This document shows, piece by piece, positions 1 through 8,005 of a stretch of 64,000 bases of DNA. This DNA comes from Bradyrhizobium ontarionense (GTDB lineage Bacteria > Pseudomonadota > Alphaproteobacteria > Rhizobiales > Xanthobacteraceae): contig NZ_CP088156.1 of NCBI RefSeq assembly GCF_021088345.1, forward strand, positions 4,092,001 through 4,156,000. Reading direction: 5' to 3'. The notes beneath the pieces are model-generated. The model searched no databases and was not told where the DNA came from. It saw only the letters and a program-made list of their open reading frames with translations. The position numbers and the translations under genes were made by a program. The first letter of the stretch is position 1. Each line of letters opens with the position of its first letter.

Positions 1-1
1 C

Positions 2-724
2 ATCATCGTTATCGACAAGCCGGCTGGCCTCGTCGTGCATCCCGCCGCCGGCCACGAAACCGGCACGCTGGTCAACGCGCTGATCGCCCATTGCGGCGCC
101 AGCCTGTCGGGCATCGGCGGGGTCAAGCGGCCCGGCATCGTGCATCGGCTGGACAAGGATACCACCGGGCTGATGGTGGTGGCCAAGAACGACCGGGCGC
201 ACGCCTCGCTCAGCGCACAGTTCGCCGATCACGGCCGCACCGGCGCGATGGAGCGCGGCTATCTGGCGTTTGCGTGGGGGCTGCCGCACCGGCCGCACGG
301 CACCATCAATGCCGCGATCGACCGCCATCCGCATGCGCGCGACAAGATGGCGGTGCGGCCGCGCGGCCGCGAGGCCATTACGCATTATGAGGTGCAGGAG
401 AGCTTTGCGGGACGCGACGGCAAGCCGGTCGCCTGCTTGATCGCCTGCCATCTCGAGACCGGCCGCACCCACCAGATCCGGGTGCACCTCGCCCATCTCG
501 GCCATCCGCTTCTTGGCGATCAGGTCTATGGCCCGCATTTCAAGACCAAGGCGAGCCAGCTGGCGACAGCAGCGCAAGCGGCACTGAGCGCGCTCGGCCG
601 GCAGGCCTTGCACGCCTATCTCCTGATAATCGAGCACCCGCGGACAGGAGAAGTTCTACGCTGGGAATCGGAGCTTCCGGAGGATCTTTTGCGCCTCAGG
701 GGCGCCCTGGAAGCGGCGCTATGA
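2..724 (+). CDS. rluD: RluA-family 23S rRNA pseudouridine synthase, 5' end outside window
   Basis: Isomerises uridine to pseudouridine in large-subunit rRNA in the cytoplasm. The reading frame is open from base 2, so the start and any N-terminal S4 domain lie outside the window. The catalytic signature HRLDKDTTGLMVVAK, with its catalytic Asp, is at about 153-200, and the motif ETGRTHQIRVHLAHLGHPLLGD of this family is intact. The gene ends with TGA about 220 bases before rpoH on the same strand, an arrangement common in alphaproteobacteria. Assignment to RluD rather than RluC or RluA is by context and motif and is not certain. Confidence 0.88.
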   Translation: MIVIDKPAGLVVHPAAGHETGTLVNALIAHCGASLSGIGGVKRPGIVHRLDKDTTGLMVVAKNDRAHASLSAQFADHGRTGAMERGYLAFAWGLPHRPHGTINAAIDRHPHARDKMAVRPRGREAITHYEVQESFAGRDGKPVACLIACHLETGRTHQIRVHLAHLGHPLLGDQVYGPHFKTKASQLATAAQAALSALGRQALHAYLLIIEHPRTGEVLRWESELPEDLLRLRGALEAAL

Positions 725-786
725 CGCAGGACGTTCAGAAAACCGCAAGCATGCCAATCGGTTATAGCAGCCACACGGGGACGTGA

Positions 787-818
787 CCCCCGGAATCCTT
801 CCACGGGGGCCCTGTTTT
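787..818 (+). terminator. Probable terminator after the pseudouridine synthase gene
   Basis: A CCCCCG/CGGGGG stem (787-792 and 804-809) is followed by a short T-rich stretch (gtttta). It lies between the end of the rluD-like gene and the rpoH promoter region. The loop is 11 bases and the T run is weak, so it may be leaky. Confidence 0.4.
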
Positions 819-834
819 AGTGTATGTTGCGTCT

Positions 835-852
835 GCGTCGAATGGTCGACGC
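835..852 (+). promoter_or_regulatory. Perfect hairpin in the rpoH upstream/leader region
   Basis: GCGTCGA (835-841), a four-base loop ATGG, then TCGACGC (846-852). The hairpin follows a possible -10 box TATGTT (823-828) by about one turn, so it would sit at the 5' end of an rpoH transcript about 90 bases before the start codon. Both the promoter and the role in rpoH control are inferences. Confidence 0.35.
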
Positions 853-942
853 ATGGAACGTCGCAAACCGGACGGCTTTAACCAAGCGACCGTTTGCCTG
901 GCCCGCCGCTATCGGGGGCCTGAACCAACTGGAGGGCGCTCG

Positions 943-1842
943 ATGGCCCGTACAGCTACACTGCCGGTTCTCAATGGAGAATCCGGACTTGCTCGCTACC
1001 TCTCCGAGATCCGCAAGTTCCCGATGCTGGAACCGCAGGAGGAGTACATGCTCGCCAAGCGTTGGCGCGAGCATGACGACAGCGACGCAGCGCATAAACT
1101 CGTAACCAGCCATCTCAGGCTCGTGGCCAAGATCGCCATGGGCTATCGCGGCTACGGCTTGCCGATATCCGAAGTCGTTTCGGAAGGCAATGTCGGCCTG
1201 ATGCAGGCTGTGAAGAGGTTCGAGCCCGAGAAGGGTTTTCGCCTCGCCACCTACGCCATGTGGTGGATCAAGGCGTCGATACAAGAGTACATCCTGCGAT
1301 CTTGGTCGCTGGTGAAGATGGGCACGACCGCGAACCAGAAGAAGCTGTTCTTCAACCTGCGCAAGGCGAAGAGCAAGATCTCGGCGCTGGATGAAGGCGA
1401 TCTGCATCCGGATCAGGTCCAGCTGATCGCCAAGCGCCTCGGCGTGACCGCTCAGGACGTGGTCGACATGAACCGCCGTCTCGGCGGCGACGCCTCGCTG
1501 AACGCGCCGATCCGCGACGACGGCGAAGCGGGCGAATGGCAGGACTGGCTGGTCGACAACTCGCCCAACCAGGAAGCCATCATGGCCGAGCACGAGGAGT
1601 ACGACCACCGCCGGCAGGCGCTGAACGGCGCGATCGGCGTGCTCAACGCCAGGGAGCGCCGCATCTTCGAGGCGCGGCGTCTGGCCGACGAGCCGATGAC
1701 GCTCGAGGATCTCGCCGCCGAGTTCGGCGTGTCGCGCGAGCGCGTGCGCCAGATCGAGGTGCGCGCCTTCGAGAAGGTGCAGTCGGCCGTCAAGGGCGCG
1801 ATTGCCCGGCAGGAGGCGGCCACGCTGGAGGCCGCGCACTAA
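943..1842 (+). CDS. rpoH: RNA polymerase heat-shock sigma factor RpoH
   Basis: Alternative sigma factor of the sigma-32 type (299 aa) that directs RNA polymerase to heat-shock promoters. Region 2 contains the RpoH-typical segments GYRGYGLPISEVVSEGNVGL and FRLATYAMWWIKASIQEYIL. The RpoH box region (WSLVKMGTTANQKKLFFNLR) and the C-terminal sigma region 4 helix-turn-helix (FGVSRERVRQIE) are intact. The ATG at 943 is preferred over upstream alternatives in the frame because GGAGG lies at 931-935 and MARTATLPV is a typical N-terminus. Rhizobia often carry several rpoH paralogues; which one this is cannot be told here. Confidence 0.96.
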   Translation: MARTATLPVLNGESGLARYLSEIRKFPMLEPQEEYMLAKRWREHDDSDAAHKLVTSHLRLVAKIAMGYRGYGLPISEVVSEGNVGLMQAVKRFEPEKGFRLATYAMWWIKASIQEYILRSWSLVKMGTTANQKKLFFNLRKAKSKISALDEGDLHPDQVQLIAKRLGVTAQDVVDMNRRLGGDASLNAPIRDDGEAGEWQDWLVDNSPNQEAIMAEHEEYDHRRQALNGAIGVLNARERRIFEARRLADEPMTLEDLAAEFGVSRERVRQIEVRAFEKVQSAVKGAIARQEAATLEAAH

Positions 1843-1887
1843 CGGCGCGGCTTTGCTTTGAAGGTGGTCTTTTTGGAAGCGACTGGA

Positions 1888-1912
1888 GCCGGCGGAAACG
1901 CCGGCTTCTTGT
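1888..1912 (+). terminator. Intrinsic terminator after rpoH
   Basis: Perfect seven-base stem GCCGGCG/CGCCGGC closed by a GAAA tetraloop and followed by TTCTTGTT. It lies 45 bases after the rpoH stop and before the convergent amidase gene. Confidence 0.75.
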
Positions 1913-1923
1913 TATGTGAATGA

Positions 1924-2553
1924 TCAGTCGGCGGCGGCGCGGGCGAGCTCGGCGAGCGCGCAGCCCTCGCAATAGCGGGCGTCCTTGTAATCGATCCAGT
2001 TGTGCGCATAGACCCGCTCGCGGGCAATGCCGTAGCGCAGCCGGAGCACCTTCGACAGCACCCGCCAGGCTGCGACCTGGGCCGCGGTGGCGGGCGTGGT
2101 GACGTCGGGATAGTTGCCGGCGAACTCCACGCCGATGGAATTGTCACGCACGACCTTGCGGTACGTCGGAGCGTTGTCGATATAGCGGTTGTCGTTGCGG
2201 TTGGCGCCGTCGCCATGCAAGGTCACCATGGTTTCCGGGACCGCCCAATACACCGTGCCGTCGGTTTCCACCCACAGGGTGACGCCGCGTCGTTTGGGGT
2301 TTTTGGCCTGCGCCAGCGCCCCTGCCCGCGCCGACCCCGCCGGCCCCTCGGTCTGGTGGACGATGATGTTGGTCCAGGGATGGGCTTTTGTGACGTCGCC
2401 CCAGGGCGCGAGCCAGACCATCCTCAGCCCGGGGATATCGGGCGTGCCGGATGCTCGGGCGAGCGCGGCGAGGTCCTCGGCCGAAACCGGCAGAGAGACA
2501 AGGAGAACGAGCAGCGCAAGCGCTGCGCGAACGGAGAGAGCGATCGGCTTCAT
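1924..2553 (-). CDS. Secreted N-acetylmuramoyl-L-alanine amidase-like protein
   Basis: A 209-residue protein with a clear Sec signal peptide (MKPIALSVRAALALLVLLVSLPVSAEDL). It is followed by an amidase_2/PGRP-type fold: IIVHQTEG near residues 61-68 carries the first zinc-type His, and VYAHNWIDYKDARYC near the C-terminus carries the other ligand candidates. Family members hydrolyse the amide bond between MurNAc and L-Ala in periplasmic peptidoglycan. The ATG at 2553 was chosen because it places the signal peptide at the N-terminus; longer forms add a non-signal extension. It follows the GGDEF gene by 20 bases on the same strand, so the two may be co-transcribed. Confidence 0.75.
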   Translation of the reverse strand: MKPIALSVRAALALLVLLVSLPVSAEDLAALARASGTPDIPGLRMVWLAPWGDVTKAHPWTNIIVHQTEGPAGSARAGALAQAKNPKRRGVTLWVETDGTVYWAVPETMVTLHGDGANRNDNRYIDNAPTYRKVVRDNSIGVEFAGNYPDVTTPATAAQVAAWRVLSKVLRLRYGIARERVYAHNWIDYKDARYCEGCALAELARAAAD

Positions 2554-2573
2554 GGCCGGGACGATAGCACCGC

Positions 2574-3809
2574 TCACTCGACAGCCGCACCCTGACGAGG
2601 TTCGGGTGCCAGCATCGCCTCGATCTGGTCGGGCGCCAGTGCAGGAGTCTCCTGCTCGCCCTGATAGACGGCATAGCCGTTCTTGCCGTCCTTCTTGGCC
2701 GCATACAGCGCCTGGTCCGCCCGCGCCATGAGGCGGTCCGGGAACGCGCCGACATCTTGGGTCCATTCGGCGACGCCGATCGACACCTCGATCGGAACGT
2801 CGGCACCGGCACAGGCCTCTGCATCGTCACGGCACACCTGCAGGATGCGCCGCGCGATCATCTCGCCCTCGCGCACGCCAGACGACGGCAGCACGATGCA
2901 GAACTCGTCGCCGCCGGTGCGCGCCAGCATGTCGCCGGGGCGCAGCCGGGTCTGCGCCATCAGGGTGAAATGCTGCAGGCAGGCATCGCCCGCCGCATGC
3001 CCATGATTGTCGTTGATGAGCTTGAAGCCATCGAGGTCGATCACGAGCAACGCGAACGGCCGGCCGGACCGCTCCGCACGCGCGCATTCCTCGGCGAGGC
3101 GCTGCATCAGATGGCGACGGTTGGCGACGCCGGTGAGATCGTCCAGCAGCGCAAGATCAGCGACCTCGTTGCGCAATCGATCCACCGCCATCAGCAGGAA
3201 GCCGAAATTGAGCGACATCGACAGGAAGATCAGCAGCAGCACCGCCGCGGCCTGGCCGATGCCGGAACGGCTGAAGTTGAAATCGACGCCGATGAAGCTC
3301 CCAGCCGCCCTTACGGCAAACACCGCGATGATCAGCACCGACAGCAGGCCGGCAAGCCGCGCGCCGGGATTGATCGGCCCCCGTCTGGAATCGAGCACCA
3401 GCCGCGCGATGACAGCCATCGGCACAGCCTGGCCGATCGAGTAGCACAGGATCCGCAGCGGGCTGTTGTCGTAGACGTAGAGAAAGAATGCGATCGAAAC
3501 ACAGGTCAGACCGACGACGGCGAAGCTCAGTCGCCACGACGCCTTTCGCCCGTAGAAGCGCTCCACGCCCATTGCCGCGAGGCAGATCGCGAAGGTCAAC
3601 AGCGCGGCGCCGGCCAGCAGCGGGAGCAGCGAACCAAAATAGAACCGCGCCAGCGCGAGCATCGCTGCCGGCGCACACACGAACGCAGACGCCGTCCAGA
3701 AGCGGGCCGAATCCAGATTGGGATAGCTGCGCATGACGTAGGCCCAGATCAGGCCCAGCGCGAGAAAGTTGATCGCGAAGGCGGTCCACAGCGTCGGAAC
3801 GTTCAGCAT
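2574..3809 (-). CDS. Membrane-anchored diguanylate cyclase (GGDEF)
   Basis: About 411 residues: an N-terminal membrane domain of six to seven predicted helices (residues ~1-190) followed by a GGDEF domain. The active-site motif RTGGDEFCIVLP is canonical. An RPGD sequence five residues upstream fits the inhibitory I-site RxxD, so product feedback by c-di-GMP is likely. GVANRRHLMQRL and DLDGFKLINDNHGHAAGD are also standard. It should make c-di-GMP from two GTP at the inner membrane. ATG at 3809 is preferred; an in-frame TTG at 3830 would add seven residues. Confidence 0.9.
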   Translation of the reverse strand: MLNVPTLWTAFAINFLALGLIWAYVMRSYPNLDSARFWTASAFVCAPAAMLALARFYFGSLLPLLAGAALLTFAICLAAMGVERFYGRKASWRLSFAVVGLTCVSIAFFLYVYDNSPLRILCYSIGQAVPMAVIARLVLDSRRGPINPGARLAGLLSVLIIAVFAVRAAGSFIGVDFNFSRSGIGQAAAVLLLIFLSMSLNFGFLLMAVDRLRNEVADLALLDDLTGVANRRHLMQRLAEECARAERSGRPFALLVIDLDGFKLINDNHGHAAGDACLQHFTLMAQTRLRPGDMLARTGGDEFCIVLPSSGVREGEMIARRILQVCRDDAEACAGADVPIEVSIGVAEWTQDVGAFPDRLMARADQALYAAKKDGKNGYAVYQGEQETPALAPDQIEAMLAPEPRQGAAVE

Positions 3810-3830
3810 CCCGATCGCCGGACTTCGCAA

Positions 3831-4182
3831 GTCCCGTCCCCGATGTTCAGCAACGCCGCTCTCATGACCTTCCCTGTGGTTCGCGGTAACATGGCCGCGG
3901 CGGGCTTAACGGCTCCTCAATCCCGCAACCAAGATTGCGCCTTGGTTTTGAATCAATGAAGACAGTATTTGCCCGCCGTTAACCCTGCCCGGCCGCATCT
4001 GCGAACCTCGCACCGCGCAATCGATGCATCAGCTGTGGATAAGGCGACGCGCCCTGGTGACAGCGTGAGGCAGAGCTTCGCGAATCTGCTGGGATCGTCT
4101 CCCGAGGCCTGAGCTCAGGTGGCCGTCCGCCGGCAAGGCCTCGAAGTCGCGTTGCAATCCATCAACTCCTGACGAGGATTCC
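3831..4182. other. Intergenic region between the GGDEF gene and the histone-like gene
   Basis: About 350 bases with no convincing gene. An imperfect dyad AACCAAG...CTTGGTT lies near 3926-3948. The region must hold divergent promoters for the GGDEF gene (minus) and the histone-like gene (plus), but no clear -35/-10 pair was recognised. Confidence 0.5.
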
Positions 4183-4263
4183 ATGGCGAAGAAAGCGAAG
4201 AAGGCCGCGAAGGCGACCAAGAAAGCGGCGAAGAAGACCAAGAAGGCTGCCAAGAAGAAGTAG
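4183..4263 (+). CDS. Histone-H1-like Lys/Ala peptide, 26 aa
   Basis: ATG at 4183 is preceded by CGAGGA at 4174-4179 and the frame ends TAG at 4261-4263. The 26-residue product contains only Met, Ala, Lys and Thr (MAKKAKKAAKATKKAAKKTK then AAKKK). This composition resembles the lysine-rich C-terminal tail of histone H1 and of bacterial H1-like DNA-binding proteins, usually found in longer proteins. A hairpin follows directly. A role in nucleic-acid compaction is inferred from charge only. Confidence 0.65.
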   Translation: MAKKAKKAAKATKKAAKKTKKAAKKK

Positions 4264-4271
4264 TTGCACTC

Positions 4272-4298
4272 CCGGGTGGGAGCGCGGCTTCCACCCGG
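4272..4298 (+). terminator. Hairpin after the histone-like gene
   Basis: CCGGGTGG (4272-4279) pairs with CCACCCGG (4291-4298). It is followed by TCTCTCC rather than a T run, so it is a possible terminator or mRNA-stabilising stem. Confidence 0.4.
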
Positions 4299-4403
4299 TC
4301 TCTCCTCGCGGCGCACTTTCAATTGCCCCGCCGCCGCCCCTTCCATTCGCATTTCCAGAAATGGGATGCCGCGCCGGTTCGTCAAGGGGATCCGAAGCGG
4401 ATC

Positions 4404-4811
4404 CTACGCCTCGCCGAACCTCCTCCGAAGCTCCGGCGTGCGCTCGAGCGTGATTTCGGCCTCACGCAGCACGTCGAGCGGCGCCCACGGCTTGGCCCAG
4501 AACTTGGCATTTCCCGGCAATGGCTGCGACAGCGGCCGTCCGGAGGTGACGACGATGTTGAGGTGCGGATGGCGCGCCCGCGCGATGTGCGCGAGTTCGA
4601 CGCCGCTCATGCGACCTGCGAGATTGACGTCGGTCATCAGCAGCACGACGCGGTGGCCAGGCTTGCTCAGCACCAGTTCAGCCGCCTCGGCGCTCTCGCA
4701 CGTGATCACGTCGTACTCGCTCTCCTCCAGCAGCAGAGCGATCATCTCGCACTGTGTCGGATCGTCTTCCACGATCAGCGCCGTTGCGCGAAAGGGCTGC
4801 GACTGTCCCAT
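4404..4811 (-). CDS. Stand-alone response regulator receiver protein
   Basis: A 135-residue single-domain CheY-like receiver: acidic pocket E15-D16-D17 (ALIVEDDPTQ), phospho-acceptor D61 (LLMTDVNLAG), switch residues TSGRP and the conserved Lys in FWAKPWAP. There is no output domain, so it probably passes phosphate or acts by protein contact. The start at 4811 has a strong GGAGG ribosome-binding site. The partner kinase is not adjacent. The gene converges on the histone-like gene. Confidence 0.88.
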   Translation of the reverse strand: MGQSQPFRATALIVEDDPTQCEMIALLLEESEYDVITCESAEAAELVLSKPGHRVVLLMTDVNLAGRMSGVELAHIARARHPHLNIVVTSGRPLSQPLPGNAKFWAKPWAPLDVLREAEITLERTPELRRRFGEA

Positions 4812-4963
4812 GCAAACACCTCCAAAGATTCCATCGTCGCGTAAGTGACGTAGGTTAAAAGCAAAGCCGCCGGATGGTTCGGTTCCAATGCGGAAAAGTG
4901 ACGCAAAGTGACCGGAAAATTTGGAACGGCTGATGGAACCGAGAACAAGGGCGAGATGCAGCG

Positions 4964-5803
4964 ATGACGGCAATCAACGGAGCGGCGGCGGCGGTCACGG
5001 GCGCCGCCAGCGGCATTGGCCGCGCGCTGGCAACGGAGCTGGCCGCACGCGGCTGCAATCTCGCGCTCGCCGATCGCGACGAGGCGGGCCTCGCCAGCCT
5101 GGCGCGCGAGCTCGCCGCGCAGGACCGCAAGGTGACCACGCACCGGCTCGACGTCAGCGATCCGGCGGCCATCGCGCAATTCGCCGAGGACGCGATCCGC
5201 GCCCATCCCGGCCTCAACATCGTCATCAACAATGCCGGCGTGGCGCTGTTCGGCGGCTTCCATGAGATCGACCAGGCCGAGATGGAGTGGCTGTTCAACA
5301 TCAATTTCTGGGGCGTCGTGCACGGCACGCGCGCCTTCCTGCCGCATCTCGCGCGCCAGGCCGAGGCGCATGTCGTCAACCTGTCCTCGATCTTCGGCAT
5401 CATCGCGCCGCCCGGCCAGTCGGCCTATGCCGCGGCCAAGTTCGCCGTGCGCGGATTTTCCGAGAGCCTGCGTCACGAGCTTGCCGCCGCCAACAGCCCG
5501 GTCAGGCTGTCGGTCGTGCATCCCGGCGGCGTCGCCACCGCAATCGCACGCAACGCCCGCGCGGGGATCGGCATGACCGACAATGCCCGCCGCGTCCAGT
5601 CGATCGAGCGCTTCGAGCGGATCGCCAAGACCAGCCCGCGCGACGCCGCGCTGCGCATCATCCAAGGCATCGAACGCAACGAGCCGCGCATCCTGATTGG
5701 CGGTGACGCGCGCTTCTTGGACCTGCTGCAGCGGTTCATGCCGGGCACGTATTGGAAAGTGATGGCGAAGCGGCTGGAGAAGGCGGCGGCGAGGGATCAG
5801 TGA
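4964..5803 (+). CDS. Short-chain dehydrogenase/reductase
   Basis: A 279-residue classical SDR: Rossmann motif TGAASGIG (12-19), NNAG (89-92), catalytic Ser 141/142, and YxxxK (Y155, K159). ADRDE after beta-2 suggests NAD(H) preference. The C-terminal half (MPGTYWKVMAKRLEK) resembles the SDRs found near flavin monooxygenase genes and annotated as acetoin-dehydrogenase-like. The gene stands alone on the plus strand; the substrate cannot be inferred. Confidence 0.85.
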   Translation: MTAINGAAAAVTGAASGIGRALATELAARGCNLALADRDEAGLASLARELAAQDRKVTTHRLDVSDPAAIAQFAEDAIRAHPGLNIVINNAGVALFGGFHEIDQAEMEWLFNINFWGVVHGTRAFLPHLARQAEAHVVNLSSIFGIIAPPGQSAYAAAKFAVRGFSESLRHELAAANSPVRLSVVHPGGVATAIARNARAGIGMTDNARRVQSIERFERIAKTSPRDAALRIIQGIERNEPRILIGGDARFLDLLQRFMPGTYWKVMAKRLEKAAARDQ

Positions 5804-6692
5804 GCTGAGACGCGTCAGGCGAGATCGTTCTCGCGGCGCGTGATGCGTCCGAGTCTTGCCAATCGCCGCCCTCATGAGATGGAGGGCGCAGGGAGAGCCA
5901 GGCCTCGGCTGAGGCCTGCGGCCCGCGTGCGAAAGAAAATGCACGCGGCGGTTACCACAGGTTCAGCCGGACAGACCCGGCCCTCCCTGCGCAATGGTTT
6001 GACGCCTTATACGTGGTCTCCCTGGTGCGCCGGGCTTGTTGGCCACCATCCCCACGCGAAGCGAAGCTTCGTCGTGAGTTGATACCAGCATCGGGGTATC
6101 GGGACGCCACGATTTCGGCGTGCGCATCGATCCGTTCGTCGGCGCGGACAAAGCCACGCTGCGGACCACTGCGCCCATCGCATCCCAAGCCCGCGCCTCG
6201 TGACGATCGCGAAACGCCCCTCCGGCGGGCTGGGACATCAGGAAATGTGCTTCTGATTTGCCCGACGGTGCAAGCGCTCATCATGCGACAAACTAACACG
6301 ACGGGCAGTTTGCGCATGGCGGATATGCGGCCCGCTCTATCTGGTCGTCATTCCGGGGCGCGCCGACGCGCAGGATCGCGAAGCGATCTTGCGTGGGCGG
6401 TGCGAGCCCGGAATCCATAGCCACGAATGTTGGCTTGGCGAGAGCTGGAGCGACAGCCGTGTCTCACCACGTCTGCCTGTGGTTATGGATTCCGGGCTCG
6501 CGCCCGTTGGCGCGCCCCGGAATGACGTGCCCTGATCGTCGTCCGCGGATAGCGGCGACCAAGCGGCCACTAGCAGCCGTGCTTGAACCGAGACGTCACG
6601 GCGTACTGGATGCCCCGCCGGAGCCTGTCCTCGGGTTCGCCGGAGGCGAGACCCGGGAGCGGGGCATGACAGCGTGTGCTAACAACAGCGCG
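5804..6692. other. Gene-free region of about 890 bases with repeat-like sequence
   Basis: No supported gene. The stretch from about 5935 to 6330 (including 'caggttcagccggacagac') looks to me like a dispersed Bradyrhizobium repeat, but no second copy is present here to prove it. A family B palindromic repeat occupies 6347-6526. The remainder up to 6692 contains short fragments resembling repeat ends. Confidence 0.5.
6347..6526. repeat. Family B palindromic repeat, copy 1
   Basis: Begins GTCATTCCGGGGCGCGCC and ends with GGCGCGCCCCGGAATGAC. Inner arms 'gagcccggaatccatag' and 'tatggattccgggctcgc' make a long imperfect hairpin. Related copies are at 9888-10105 and, diverged, 46153-46256. Confidence 0.8.
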
Positions 6693-7499
6693 CTACCGCC
6701 CCATCAGCTGATCGGCGAAATAGCCGATGGTCTTGCGGTAGATCACGGCCCTGTTCCACTCGCGCATGGCTTCGAAATTCGGTGAGCCCTCCTCGTAGGA
6801 CGCCCCCATCTTGAAGCCGTTGGTGTGCAGCAGGTTCGCGGTCGAGGCGAGCACGTCCGCGGTGGAGTGGCGCAGATCGACGCGGCCGTCGCCGTCGAAA
6901 TCGACGCCGTATTTGATGTAGGACGACGGCAGGAACTGGGTCTGCCCGATCTCGCCGGCAAAAGCTCCGATCAGGTCGCGCAGGGTGAGATCACCGCGCT
7001 CGACGATCTTGAGCGCCGCCATCAGCTCGGTCTGGAACAGCTCGGTGCGGCGGCAGTCATGCGCCAGGGTGGCCAGGGTGCGGATCACCGGCAGCTTGCC
7101 CATGTCGCCCTTGCCGAAATCGGTCTCCAGCCCCCAGATCGCAATCAAAATCTGGCGCGGCACGCCGTACTGCTGCTCGATGCGCGACAGCAGCGCCGCA
7201 TGCCGCTGCAGCATGGCGCGGCCGCCATTGATGCGGCCGGGACCGACGCGGGTCGAGACGTACTGCTCAAAACTCTTGTTGAAGGTGTAGCGCTGACGGC
7301 GGTCGAAGGAGAGCACGGCCGGATCGAGCGTCACGCCCGACAGCGACTGGCTGACCACGCCGCCGGAGACGCCGGCGCTCTGCGCTTCCGCGGAGAAGCT
7401 CGCGATGAAGGTGTTGAAGTCGCCGCCGCAGCGCGCGGCGAGAGCGGGCGAGGCAAACGCGAGGCTGGCAGCAACGATGAGCGAGCGGAAGATCAGCAT
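6693..7499 (-). CDS. Lytic murein transglycosylase, MltB/SLT-2 family
   Basis: A 268-residue periplasmic enzyme that cleaves the MurNAc-GlcNAc bond with formation of 1,6-anhydroMurNAc. A signal peptide (MLIFRSLIVAASLAFASPALA) is followed by the SLT_2 domain. The catalytic Glu lies in IAIWGLETDFGKG, and FAGEIGQTQFLPSSY and VDFDGDGRVDLRHSTADVL are hallmark motifs of the family. It is shorter than E. coli MltB and has no lipobox cysteine at the cleavage site, so it is probably soluble. The ATG at 7499 was chosen to put the signal peptide first. Confidence 0.9.
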   Translation of the reverse strand: MLIFRSLIVAASLAFASPALAARCGGDFNTFIASFSAEAQSAGVSGGVVSQSLSGVTLDPAVLSFDRRQRYTFNKSFEQYVSTRVGPGRINGGRAMLQRHAALLSRIEQQYGVPRQILIAIWGLETDFGKGDMGKLPVIRTLATLAHDCRRTELFQTELMAALKIVERGDLTLRDLIGAFAGEIGQTQFLPSSYIKYGVDFDGDGRVDLRHSTADVLASTANLLHTNGFKMGASYEEGSPNFEAMREWNRAVIYRKTIGYFADQLMGR

Positions 7500-7752
7500 G
7501 AGAAGAGAGATCCCTGCGTGAGAGCATGATGACGGCGGGCCGGCGCCGAGAGGCAAGCACAATGCCCGATTTGGCCGTGGCAGGCCAGTCGGCAGGGATC
7601 GTCAGCGATCCGCATCCTGCTTCGCCGCTTTGAACGCAACGCGGCCTCGCCGCCACTCATCCAAGACGTGGCCTCCGTCGAAAGCGCGTTCCTTCGGCGC
7701 GTGCCGATCGAGCTGCGCCCTTCTGTACGCACACACGTTGGTCCCCTTGCCT

Positions 7753-7982
7753 CAGGGCTATCGCATATGAAGATCTGAGTCGTTTCGCTACGCTGCCTCC
7801 ACGTCGTCATGCCCGGGCTCCGTCCCGCCTGCGCGGCCGAAGCCGCTTCGGCGCGGCGAAGGCCCGGGCATCCACGTCCTTCCCAGGATGCCGAACGACG
7901 TGGATGGCCGGGACGGAGCCCGGCCATGACGGTGTGGAGGGAGCCGGAACTCAAAGTTGGACCGTCATATGCGATAGCCCTG
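7753..7982. repeat. Family A repeat, complete copy with perfect 18-bp terminal inverted repeats
   Basis: CAGGGCTATCGCATATGA at 7753-7770 is exactly the reverse complement of 7965-7982. Between them are nested arms around 'catgcccgggctccgtccc' and 'gggacggagcccggccatg'. It lies immediately upstream of the OmpA-like gene. Related copies: 8961-9187 and, partial and inverted, 28831-28977. Confidence 0.85.
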
Positions 7983-8005
7983 CCCTTTTGACTGGAGAGG
8001 TCCCC

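Noticed and set aside
2757..3959. Open frame of 400 codons opposite the GGDEF gene
   Set aside because: It mirrors the GGDEF gene on the other strand, is rich in Arg/Gln/His with no domain, and is a usual artefact of high-GC third positions.
6013..6420. Open frame in the gene-free region 5804-6692
   Set aside because: It spans repeat-like sequence and the start of a family B palindrome, with no ribosome-binding site or domain.
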